From assembly GCA_025449845.1 (NCBI GenBank), contig JANWIP010000020.1, forward strand, positions 124,001 through 188,000: a stretch of DNA of 64,000 bases, given 5' to 3'. Position 1 is the stretch's first letter. Each line of letters starts with the position of its first letter. Below, one piece after another: positions 36,120 through 43,951 of the stretch. The stretch is from Solirubrobacteraceae bacterium. GTDB taxonomy: Bacteria > Actinomycetota > Thermoleophilia > Solirubrobacterales > Solirubrobacteraceae. The notes beneath the pieces were generated by a model. It did no database searches. It had not been told where the DNA came from and was given only the letters and a program-made list of their open reading frames with translations. Made by a program: the position numbers and the translations under genes.

Positions 36120-37202
36120 TCAACCAAACTCCCGCTCCCACTGCTTGAATTCATCGGTGAAGTAGAGCAGCCGGATCTTCTTGAACTCGGTCGAGGAGTA
36201 GAGCGTGGCGCGCTCCTGTATGCCGAGCTGATCGGCGATCGCGTCGAGCACCGCGTCGCACTCCTCCTTGGAGCGGCCGTGGGCCATCGTGAAGACGCTG
36301 TAGGGCCAGTCCGCGTAGGTCGGGCGCTCGTAGCAGTGGCTGATGCCGCGGAAGGCCGCCATGCGCGGCCCTAGCTCGGGGATGCGCTCCTCGGGCACCT
36401 TCCAGACGCCCATGCCGTTGGCGCTGAAACCCGCCCGGCGGTGGTAGAGGATCGCGGCGACCCGTCGCAGGATGCCGCGCTCGCGCATTCCCTGCATGTG
36501 CTCCAACAGCCCGTCGACGGTCATGCCCAGACGCTTGGCCGGCAGCAGATAGGGCTCGGAGGTGACCTCCATGTTGCCCTGCGTCGCGCGGATCACGGCG
36601 ATGTCGAACTCGTCGTACTCGGCGGCCGCCAGCTCAACCGGCTCCTGCGCGACGCCCTCGCTTGCGAGCGCCTTGGTATCGCCCTCCATCTCCAGATCCA
36701 TGCGGATCTTGAACAGCTTCAGCGTCGGCAGCTGGCGGATCGACTCGGCGCCAGTCAGCTCCTTGAGCACCTCCAGCGTGCCTTCTAGGCCGAGCTTGGA
36801 GTCGGGCTCGGTGGCGAGCGTGAACCACATGTTGAAGTCGTGATTACGTAAATAGTTGTGAGAGACCCCAGGGTGGGAGTTAACGATCTTCGCGGCGCGC
36901 CAGGGGTGCTCCGGATCGACCTTGGCTGCCACCAACATCGAGGAATAGCCGAGTGCGCGCGTGTCGTAGATAGGCGTGACCTGACGCACGATGCGCTCGT
37001 CCAGCAAGCGCTGCACGCGGGACATCACTTCCTCCTCGGTGACCTCCGCGGCGGTAGCGACCGCCGCGTAGGGCCGGGTCTCGATCGGGAAGCTGCCCTG
37101 CATCAGATTGAGCAGCCGGCGGTCGAGATCGTCAAGCGCCACGGCCGCGCCATCCTTGCGGCTGCGGGTCTTGGGGGTCGGTATGTCTACTCGGCTAGCC
37201 AT
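36120..37202 (-). CDS. AhbA/AhbB-like tandem Lrp/AsnC protein (siroheme decarboxylase-type)
   Basis: A 360-residue protein made of two Lrp/AsnC-like modules in tandem. Each has a winged helix (about 24-75 and 195-250) and an alpha/beta domain. The first module has N-Y-L-R-N-H-D-F-N-M-W-F-T and the second S-H-C-Y-E-R-P-T-Y-A-D-W-P-Y with F-T-M-A-H-G, the conserved stretches of AhbA/AhbB and NirD/L/G/H siroheme decarboxylases rather than of amino-acid-sensing regulators. It overlaps hemB by 16 nt and precedes hemL, so a heme-pathway role is likely, enzymatic or as a heme-sensing regulator. Automatic pipelines would probably label it an Lrp regulator. Confidence 0.85.
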   Translation of the reverse strand: MASRVDIPTPKTRSRKDGAAVALDDLDRRLLNLMQGSFPIETRPYAAVATAAEVTEEEVMSRVQRLLDERIVRQVTPIYDTRALGYSSMLVAAKVDPEHPWRAAKIVNSHPGVSHNYLRNHDFNMWFTLATEPDSKLGLEGTLEVLKELTGAESIRQLPTLKLFKIRMDLEMEGDTKALASEGVAQEPVELAAAEYDEFDIAVIRATQGNMEVTSEPYLLPAKRLGMTVDGLLEHMQGMRERGILRRVAAILYHRRAGFSANGMGVWKVPEERIPELGPRMAAFRGISHCYERPTYADWPYSVFTMAHGRSKEECDAVLDAIADQLGIQERATLYSSTEFKKIRLLYFTDEFKQWEREFG

Positions 37203-38164
37203 AAGGCGGCGTCCTTCGCGTGGTAGGAGATGATGATGTCTGCGCCCGCTCGGCGCAGTGAGGTGAGGATCTCCATGACCGTCGCGCGCTCATCCAGGTA
37301 GCCGGCGGCGGCCGCGGCCTTGACCATCGCATACTCGCCGCTGACGTTGTAGGCGGCCACAGGCAGACGGCTGGCACGCTTGACGGCACGGATCAGATCG
37401 CCGTAGGCGAGCGCGGGCTTGACCATCACCATGTCCGCCCCCTCCTGCGCGTCGAGCAGCGCCTCGCGCACGGCTTCGCGGCCGTTGGCGGGGTCCATCT
37501 GGTAGCCGCGGCGGTCGCCAAAGGCTGGGGCAGAGCCCGCGGCATCACGGAAGGGTCCGTAGAAGGCCGAAGCGAACTTGGCGCTGTAGGCCATGATCGG
37601 AGTCTGGGAGAAGCCCTCCTCGTCAAGGGCCTCACGGATGGCGCCTACGCGCCCGTCCATCATGTCCGAGGGCGCCACCAGGTCCGCGCCCGCACGGGCG
37701 TGCGAGACGGCGGTGCGGGCAAGCAGATCGACGGAGGCGTCATTGTCGACCTGGCCGTCTTCGCTAAGCACGCCGCAGTGGCCGTGCTCGGTGTACTCGC
37801 AGAGACAGACGTCGGTTACCACCAGCAGCTCGGGGTGCGCTTGCTTGATCGCCCGCGTACTGAGCTGCACGATGCCCTCCTCGTCCCATGCGGCGGAGCC
37901 TTCGCGGTCCTTCTCGGCGGGCAGACCGAAGAGCAGCACGGCCCCCAGCCCCAAGCGCGTGGCCTCACCGGCCTCCTTGACGGCCTCTGCGATCGACAGG
38001 CGCTGCACCCCGGGCATCGCCTGAATCTCCTCGCGGCCTTCCGCGGTCTCAGAGACGAATAGCGGCAATATCAGCTGCTCAGCGCGCAGATCGGTCTCAC
38101 GCACCAGGCCCCGCAAGGCCGGCGAAGCCCGCAACCTGCGCAGGCGCGTCTGTGGAAAAGCCAT
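37187..38164 (-). CDS. hemB: Porphobilinogen synthase (5-aminolevulinate dehydratase)
   Basis: HemB condenses two aminolevulinates to porphobilinogen. A Cys-rich zinc site is present (Cys120, Cys122, Cys130 in D-V-C-L-C-E-Y and H-G-H-C-G), marking a zinc-dependent form. The Schiff-base lysines lie in A-Y-S-A-K-F-A-S-A-F-Y-G-P-F-R and M-V-K-P-A-L-A-Y. 325 residues, normal. It heads the heme/bc/menaquinone run and lies 20 nt downstream of the ABC permease gene. Confidence 0.96.
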   Translation of the reverse strand: MAFPQTRLRRLRASPALRGLVRETDLRAEQLILPLFVSETAEGREEIQAMPGVQRLSIAEAVKEAGEATRLGLGAVLLFGLPAEKDREGSAAWDEEGIVQLSTRAIKQAHPELLVVTDVCLCEYTEHGHCGVLSEDGQVDNDASVDLLARTAVSHARAGADLVAPSDMMDGRVGAIREALDEEGFSQTPIMAYSAKFASAFYGPFRDAAGSAPAFGDRRGYQMDPANGREAVREALLDAQEGADMVMVKPALAYGDLIRAVKRASRLPVAAYNVSGEYAMVKAAAAAGYLDERATVMEILTSLRRAGADIIISYHAKDAALWLAE

Positions 38165-38184
38165 GACCCACCGAGGATAGACCC

Positions 38185-39516
38185 CTACGCTCTGCGCAGG
38201 CCAATACGCGCAAGGACGCTAAAGAGCAGCGTCAGCGCCAACAGATGCACGAGCGATCCGCCGATCGCCGGTTCGGCTCCGTTGACAGCCGCGTCGAGCG
38301 CCTGCAGTGCGGCCTTGAAAGGGAATACCGCCGAGATTGCCCGAATGACGTTATAGAGGGCCGGCGCCACCGCCCCGGCGGGCACGAGCGCGAGGAACGC
38401 GAGGGGGAGCGACAACAGGAAGGCCAGCAGCGAGGCCGCGCGGACCTCGCGTGTTAGAGCACCGATCGCGACCCCCAGCGCCCCAAATGCCAGCGCTCCC
38501 GCCACAAGCGCCGCGAGCCACAGCCCAATACGGCTCCAGTCGAGCGTGACGAACGCCCCGATGCCGGCGAGCATGGCGAAGGCAAGCACGAGCGAGCACC
38601 CCCCTGCTAGCAGCAGCTTCTCGACTACCAGCCCCTCACGGGAGACAAGCCCACGCGTAAGCCGCGCCAGCGTGTTGTCTTCGCGCTCCAAGGCGATGCC
38701 GCCCGCCGCCAGCAGCACGCAGACGAACATCAAGGAGATGCTGACGGCAACGACCACGGCGAAGGTGTCAAGCGGCGTACGCCGTCCGTGCACGAGCGTG
38801 CTGTGCACCTGCACCGGCTGCCCCACGGTGGCGAGCACGTCCTTGCTGATGTTGAGGTTGCGCGCGGCGAAGTCAGCCAGTTCCTGGACCCGCAGTAGTT
38901 CCTGGCGCACGTGCCCCGGCGGCTGGTGGGCGATCGCTTCGCGCAGCACTGAAGGGGCCTGTTCGAGCCCCAGCAGATGGCTCTGGGCGATACCCAGGCG
39001 ACTCAAGTCGCCCCCTTGCAGGAGCAGGTTGATCCCCTGCGCGGCGAGCTTGCGGATCTGCACCGATAGAGCAAGATTGGCCTGCGCCACGGCCGCCTGG
39101 ATCTTCGACTGAACGACGCTCTGCTGCAGGGCATCGCCGTTGTAGATCACTTCCAGCTGCCCCTGGCTCAGCACGGATGAAAGCTTGGCGGCGATATTGG
39201 CGGGGATCACGACGGCCGCGAGCGCCTCGCCAGAGTGCACCTTCTGCACGGCTTCCTCACGCGTCTTGACCTTGATCGGCTGCACTTCGCTGAACAGCTG
39301 AGAGTAGTAACGCCCGACTTCGATCTTGCTGCCACCCAATTCGACCGCGGCCCCGGGCGCAGCGAGGTTGGCGATCGCGACCTTGGGCTTGCCCGGCGAG
39401 CGCGAGAGGGCGAGGCCGATCAGCAGGGCGATGGCGATCGGGTAGACGACAAGCACGGCGACAAGCACGCGGGAGCGGCGCAAGATAAGCAGGTCCTTGC
39501 CCAGCAGCCATCTCAT
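38185..39516 (-). CDS. ABC-2 type transporter permease
   Basis: A 443-residue permease with one N-terminal membrane helix (L-V-A-V-L-V-V-Y-P-I-A-I-A-L-L), a large extracytoplasmic domain (about 35-245) and five or so C-terminal helices, the layout of NatB/YhgE-like exporters. ATG 39516 (M-R-W-L-L-G) lies 16 nt after the ATPase stop; the longer open frame to 39624 overlaps the ATPase. The cargo is unknown; position beside heme genes makes a heme-related or envelope substrate conceivable. Confidence 0.85.
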   Translation of the reverse strand: MRWLLGKDLLILRRSRVLVAVLVVYPIAIALLIGLALSRSPGKPKVAIANLAAPGAAVELGGSKIEVGRYYSQLFSEVQPIKVKTREEAVQKVHSGEALAAVVIPANIAAKLSSVLSQGQLEVIYNGDALQQSVVQSKIQAAVAQANLALSVQIRKLAAQGINLLLQGGDLSRLGIAQSHLLGLEQAPSVLREAIAHQPPGHVRQELLRVQELADFAARNLNISKDVLATVGQPVQVHSTLVHGRRTPLDTFAVVVAVSISLMFVCVLLAAGGIALEREDNTLARLTRGLVSREGLVVEKLLLAGGCSLVLAFAMLAGIGAFVTLDWSRIGLWLAALVAGALAFGALGVAIGALTREVRAASLLAFLLSLPLAFLALVPAGAVAPALYNVIRAISAVFPFKAALQALDAAVNGAEPAIGGSLVHLLALTLLFSVLARIGLRRA

Positions 39517-39532
39517 GTCGCGGACCCCCGCG

Positions 39533-40270
39533 TCATGCCGCAGACCTCTCGGACCCCGCAGCCCTCTGCAAGAAGGCGACAAAGCCCTCCTCGAAATCGA
39601 CCTTGTCGCCGGCCGCGCCGCCACCGGCGGCTTGCATCAGCGCCTGTGGCGAATCGTCAAACAGCAGGCGCCCCTCATGCAGCACCAGCACGCGCCTGGC
39701 GCAGCGCTCGGCCTCGGCGACGTTGTGGGTGGAGAACACCACGCTGGTGCCCTGTGCGGCCAGATCCGCGATGAACTGCCACAGCCGCCCCCGCTGGATC
39801 GGATCGAGCGAGGCACTGGGCTCGTCCAGCAGCAGCGCCGCGGGTTCGGAGAGCAGGCCCACGGCGATGTTGACGCGCTGGCGATTGCCACCGGAGAGAC
39901 GCCCGACCTGCTCGTCGGCGCGGTCCGCCAGGTCGGTCTGCTCGAGCATGCGCCGCACGGTCTCGCGCGGATCGGCGACGCGCTCAAGACGCGCCCACAG
40001 CGCGAGGTTCTCGGCGACAGTCAGCTTGGTGTAGATGGCGGGCTGCTGGGGCACCCAGCCGACGCCCTGGGCGCTGCCACCTACGCTGCCCTCATCAGCG
40101 CTCTGCACACCGGCAAGCACCGACAGCAGCGTAGTCTTGCCCGCTCCATTGGGGCCGATCAGCGCGACCAGCTCGCCGGGGCGCACCTCGAAGCTGACCT
40201 CGCGCACGGCCACGCGCTCGCCGTAGCGCCTCGTGATCCCTTTGGCGCTGAGCACCGCCTCGTCGCTCAC
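39533..40270 (-). CDS. ABC transporter ATP-binding protein
   Basis: A 245-residue ATPase that drives the permease encoded just downstream. It has Walker A G-P-N-G-A-G-K-T (39-46), the Q-loop at W-V-P-Q-Q-P, signature L-S-G-G-N-R-Q-R-V, Walker B L-L-L-D-E-P-S-A-S-L-D and the H-loop S-T-H-N. GTG 40270 overlaps the stop of the upstream gene (GTGA). The open frame continues back to 40519, but that part reads antisense-like low-complexity sequence and is rejected. Confidence 0.92.
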   Translation of the reverse strand: MSDEAVLSAKGITRRYGERVAVREVSFEVRPGELVALIGPNGAGKTTLLSVLAGVQSADEGSVGGSAQGVGWVPQQPAIYTKLTVAENLALWARLERVADPRETVRRMLEQTDLADRADEQVGRLSGGNRQRVNIAVGLLSEPAALLLDEPSASLDPIQRGRLWQFIADLAAQGTSVVFSTHNVAEAERCARRVLVLHEGRLLFDDSPQALMQAAGGGAAGDKVDFEEGFVAFLQRAAGSERSAA

Positions 40271-41529
40271 AGCAGCCTGCCCGGCGAGCGCTCCCAGGGC
40301 TCGAGGGTCAGGTGACGAGAGAGATAGACGGCAGTCTCGCGCAGCACTGAGAGGATCGGCAGCGCCACGAGCGCGCCAATCACCCCGTACAGATGCAGGC
40401 CCAAGAGCAGCGCGAAGATCACGAGCAGCGGGTTGGTGCGCAGGGTGTGAGAGAAAATCTGTGGCGCCACCACGTGGCCCTCCAACTGCTGCAGCCCGAC
40501 GAACAGCAGCAGCACCCATAAGGCCGAGATGGGGTTGGTCACGAGCGCCACGATGATCGGCGGCAGCGCGCCAAGGATCGGGCCGATATAGGGGATCAGC
40601 TCCATGACGCCATAGAACATCGCGAAGGCCACGGCGTATTTCTCCCCGGCGGGGAAGATCCCCAGAACGCCGAACAGGTACAGGGCGAGGCCCGTGGAGA
40701 CCCCCATGATGAGGCTGAACAGCAGCTGCCCGCCGACGTAGCGGGAGACGGCATGCTGGGCCAGCGTGGGGTAATCGTCGGCAGGAGTGCCGTCTCCGGC
40801 GGGCATGGCGCGGCGTACTAGGCTGCCGATGCGCTGCCCATAGATGAGCATGTAGACGGACAGCACGAACACCAGCACAACATCAAAGAAGGCAGCGGCC
40901 GCTTCGGTCAGTAGCCCCCCGCCGAAGGACGCCAGCGAGCTGGAGCTTTTGGAGATCTTGTCCTGCAGGGTCTGCAGGGCGGTCTTGCCCTGCTTGACGA
41001 GGTGCGCGTGGATGCCGTGTTCGTTTAGAGAGCTCTGGACTTCTTCGATCGTCCTATTGGCTTCGTTCACCAGATGGGGCAGGTTGTGCGTGAAGGCACG
41101 GACCTGGTTGGAGATAGGGTTGGCCAGCAGAAAGCCGATCCCGGCCAAAGTCAGGAAGAATGCGAGATACACAGCCAGCACCGCCAGGCCGCGGGGGAGG
41201 CGCGAGCGCTGGAGGAAGGCAACCGCCGGGTTGAGGATCAGCGCGATGACCCCCGCCACCACAAAGATCAGCAGCACCTTGCCCGAAGCCCTGGCCAGCG
41301 CCCACAGCGCCAGCAGCGCGATCGGCAGCACCACCAGCTGCACCCAGCGTGGCACCACGGTGCGCAAGGGCTCTACTGCGGTCGTGCCCGCCTCGGCGCC
41401 CGAGCCTTGCCCGCCGCCCGCGGACTCGTCCCCCACCAGCTCCCGCTCCTGCGGGCTGGGAGGCTCAGCCGGGGGTACGCCCGGACGGGGCGGCTCGGCA
41501 GGAGCCGCCGTCGTGTCCTCGACGCTCAT
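40267..41529 (-). CDS. AI-2E family transporter (PerM-like)
   Basis: A 420-residue multi-pass protein of the AI-2E/UPF0118 family. A Pro-rich cytoplasmic N-terminus of about 60 residues precedes paired helices at 68-115, a helical extracytoplasmic domain, and C-terminal helices bearing the conserved P-Y-I-G-P-I-L-G-A-L-P-P motif. The family includes autoinducer-2 exporters and Na+/H+ antiporters, so substrate is undefined. Its stop overlaps the ABC ATPase start. Confidence 0.88.
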   Translation of the reverse strand: MSVEDTTAAPAEPPRPGVPPAEPPSPQERELVGDESAGGGQGSGAEAGTTAVEPLRTVVPRWVQLVVLPIALLALWALARASGKVLLIFVVAGVIALILNPAVAFLQRSRLPRGLAVLAVYLAFFLTLAGIGFLLANPISNQVRAFTHNLPHLVNEANRTIEEVQSSLNEHGIHAHLVKQGKTALQTLQDKISKSSSSLASFGGGLLTEAAAAFFDVVLVFVLSVYMLIYGQRIGSLVRRAMPAGDGTPADDYPTLAQHAVSRYVGGQLLFSLIMGVSTGLALYLFGVLGIFPAGEKYAVAFAMFYGVMELIPYIGPILGALPPIIVALVTNPISALWVLLLFVGLQQLEGHVVAPQIFSHTLRTNPLLVIFALLLGLHLYGVIGALVALPILSVLRETAVYLSRHLTLEPWERSPGRLL

Positions 41530-41552
41530 CGCCCTCCCGTCATGGCCAGAGT

Positions 41553-42353
41553 ATGGCTGAGGCGCAGGCGACCATCCTGTTCGTGGGCGACCTCGTCGGC
41601 AGCATCGGCAGGCGCACGCTGCTGGAATGCCTGCCCGAGTTGCGCGAGCGCTACGCGCCTACCTTCGTGGTGGTCAATGGCGAGAACGTGGCGGGCGGAC
41701 TGGGCATAACACCAAAGGCTGCCAAGGAGCTCTTCGCCGCGGGTGTGCACGCCATCACACTGGGCAACCACGCTTACCATCGCCGCGAGATCTACCCCTA
41801 TCTGGACGAAGAGAAGCGCATCCTGCGCCCCTACAACTACCTGCGCGGTCAGCCGGGCAGAGGCGCCTGCATCGTGGAGAACGATGGCGTGCGCCTGGGT
41901 GTCGTCAACCTCAGCGGCAATCTCTACGTGCGCGCGGGGCGCAGCGCGTTCACGGAGATCGACATGGCTTTGCAGGAGCTGGGCGACGTGGAGCACGTGC
42001 TGGTGGACATGCACGCCGAGGCCACCAGCGAGAAGATCGCAATGGGCTGGCTGCTGGACGGGCGCGCGACTGCCGTCGTCGGCACCCATACGCATGTCCC
42101 CACCGCCGATGGACGCGTGCTGCCCGGTGGCACCGCCTACATCACCGACGTGGGCATGACAGGCGCGCGCGGCGGCGTGATTGGCGTAAAGCGCGAGCAG
42201 GCCGTCGAGGCGCTCGTGACACAGATGCCGGTGCGCTTCAGCACCTCCGAAGAGGACCCTTGGCTGATGGGGGTGGTGATCAGATGCACGCAGTCGCGCA
42301 AGGCCGACGCGATCGAGCAGGTGTTGATGCCAGCACCGGGGACGAGGCGCTAG
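41553..42353 (+). CDS. YmdB-family metallophosphoesterase
   Basis: A 266-residue di-metal phosphodiesterase of the YmdB/TIGR00282 type, known to hydrolyse 2',3'-cAMP. Metal and active-site motifs are F-V-G-D-L-V-G-S-I-G-R, N-G-E-N-V-A-G-G, G-N-H, D-M-H-A-E-A-T-S-E-K and G-T-H-T-H-V-P-T-A-D. The usual G-N-H-x-W-D reads G-N-H-A-Y-H, a second-shell change. ATG 41553 begins just before the first strand. The GT39-like gene overlaps its end by about 70 bp. Confidence 0.9.
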   Translation: MAEAQATILFVGDLVGSIGRRTLLECLPELRERYAPTFVVVNGENVAGGLGITPKAAKELFAAGVHAITLGNHAYHRREIYPYLDEEKRILRPYNYLRGQPGRGACIVENDGVRLGVVNLSGNLYVRAGRSAFTEIDMALQELGDVEHVLVDMHAEATSEKIAMGWLLDGRATAVVGTHTHVPTADGRVLPGGTAYITDVGMTGARGGVIGVKREQAVEALVTQMPVRFSTSEEDPWLMGVVIRCTQSRKADAIEQVLMPAPGTRR

Positions 42354-43951
42354 GGCACAGGCGAGCGCTCGCGCTGGCGGCCTTGACGCTGCTGGCGCTC
42401 GGGTTACGCGTGACGCACCTGGGACGCAGCCTGTTCACCGACGAGACCTACTCGCTGGCGCTGGCCCAACGCGGTTTCGGGCACATGCTTGGCCTGTTCG
42501 GCTACGAGGCGAATGGGACGCCCTACCCGATCGTGCTGTGGCCCCTGATTCGGGTGTTCGGCACGAGCGAGGCGGTGCTGCGAATCCCGGCGGTACTGGC
42601 CGGCACCGCGAGCGTGCCGGCACTGTGGTGGGCCGCCAAGCGGCTGGGCTACAGAGATGCCGTGGCGCTGGGAGCCGCCGCGCTGCTGGCGGTGAACCCG
42701 ATGGCGGTTTGGTACAGCCAGGAGGCACGGCCTTACGCGTTTGTGGTGCTCGCGGCCTGCCTCGGATTTGGAGCGCTGCCGCGCGCCTTGGAGCAGAACC
42801 GCACCCAAGCACGGGTCGGCTATGTGGCGGCGATGGCCCTGTTGGGCTACTGCGACTTGCTGGCACTGCCGATCGCGCTGCCGGCGCAGCTGTTGGTCGC
42901 ACGACGTGCGGGAAAGGATGGGATGCGCCGCTGGCTGTGGTCGCTGGTGGCAGTTCTGGTGTGCTGCATTCCCCTGCTCCTCGCGGCAACGATCGCGCGC
43001 GGCCGGCGCAATGCGCTGTATTGGCTGCCGAAGCTGAGCCGCAGCCTGGTGGAAGGCGCGGTGCAGGAGTTCACCGGCGGCCTCTCGGGCGTTAGCGCCG
43101 TGCGCTGGGTGACGGTACTCGCGGTCGTAGTGCTCCTCGCCACAGCTTGGTGGTATGGCAGAAAAACCGCGCTGTCCAAGCTGGCGGTGCCGGCCTGGTG
43201 GGGCCTGGCGCCGCCCGCGCTGCTGCTGGCGGTCTCGGCGGTGCAGCCGGTCTTCTGGCCACGCTACGCGATCCTGGCACTGCCGGGACTGTGCCTGCTG
43301 GTAGCGGAGGCGGCGGGGCAGTTGTGGGAGGCCAAGCGAAGTCGAGCCGTGACGGCCGCCACCGCGGTGGCGGCCGCGTGTCTGGCGGCGATTGTGATGG
43401 CCGGCTTGGTGGGGGACATCAAACAGCAGAGCGTTTTGCAGGAGAACTGGCCACCCGCCGTGGCGTGGTTGCGCGCGGAACGCAAACCCCGCGAAGCGGT
43501 CGTGGTCGACAACGCGCTGGTGCTGCCCTCACTTGGCTACTACGACCCGGCCTTGCGCGCCGGCGATGGCGTGGCGGTGGTGCAGGAGTGGCGCGACCGC
43601 CCATTGCCGGCCGGCTTCGTGGGATACAAGGATCGCACGGGCTATGGCAGCGTGCCTGTCGGTCCGCCGAGCGTGGCCAACTTCAAGGAACTGGCCAGGC
43701 GCGGCGGCGGCTTGTGGCTGGTGGTGAGCGAGGTGGACGAACGCCTGCAGGGGGGCGATCCGAGCACGGGCGCGGCAATGGCGTGGGCACGGCGCAACTG
43801 TCAGGTCAGCGGGCGCGCGAGCGTGGGCGTATCGATATTCCACATCACGGGCTGCTCGGTCTCCAATACGGTCGAGGCGGGCCGCGCGAGTGCAGGCAGC
43901 GGCCCACCCAGCAGCGCAAGCATGACGAGCCCGAAGAACCAGGGGATGTAG
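42284..43951 (+). CDS. GT39-type membrane glycosyltransferase (ArnT-like)
   Basis: A 555-residue GT-C protein with about ten membrane helices. Just after the first helix it has F-T-D-E-T-Y-S, the Asp-Glu motif of lipid-phosphate-sugar-dependent transferases, and P-M-A-V-W-Y-S-Q-E-A-R-P-Y-A in the fourth-fifth loop. Such enzymes move sugars from polyprenyl-phosphate to proteins or lipids on the outer face. ATG 42284 is the only ATG in the right place and overlaps the previous gene; later GTG/TTG codons are alternatives. The last 150 bp overlap the convergent gene, so the C-terminal 35 residues may be unstructured. Confidence 0.82.
   Translation: MHAVAQGRRDRAGVDASTGDEALGHRRALALAALTLLALGLRVTHLGRSLFTDETYSLALAQRGFGHMLGLFGYEANGTPYPIVLWPLIRVFGTSEAVLRIPAVLAGTASVPALWWAAKRLGYRDAVALGAAALLAVNPMAVWYSQEARPYAFVVLAACLGFGALPRALEQNRTQARVGYVAAMALLGYCDLLALPIALPAQLLVARRAGKDGMRRWLWSLVAVLVCCIPLLLAATIARGRRNALYWLPKLSRSLVEGAVQEFTGGLSGVSAVRWVTVLAVVVLLATAWWYGRKTALSKLAVPAWWGLAPPALLLAVSAVQPVFWPRYAILALPGLCLLVAEAAGQLWEAKRSRAVTAATAVAAACLAAIVMAGLVGDIKQQSVLQENWPPAVAWLRAERKPREAVVVDNALVLPSLGYYDPALRAGDGVAVVQEWRDRPLPAGFVGYKDRTGYGSVPVGPPSVANFKELARRGGGLWLVVSEVDERLQGGDPSTGAAMAWARRNCQVSGRASVGVSIFHITGCSVSNTVEAGRASAGSGPPSSASMTSPKNQGM

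Noticed and set aside
40271-40519. N-terminal extension of the ABC ATPase frame
   Set aside because: It precedes GTG 40270, which overlaps the upstream stop, and encodes no part of an ATPase.
41627-42283. N-terminal extension of the GT39-type frame through the YmdB gene
   Set aside because: The extension is Arg/Gly-rich shadow sequence of ymdB in another frame; the membrane protein begins near 42284.
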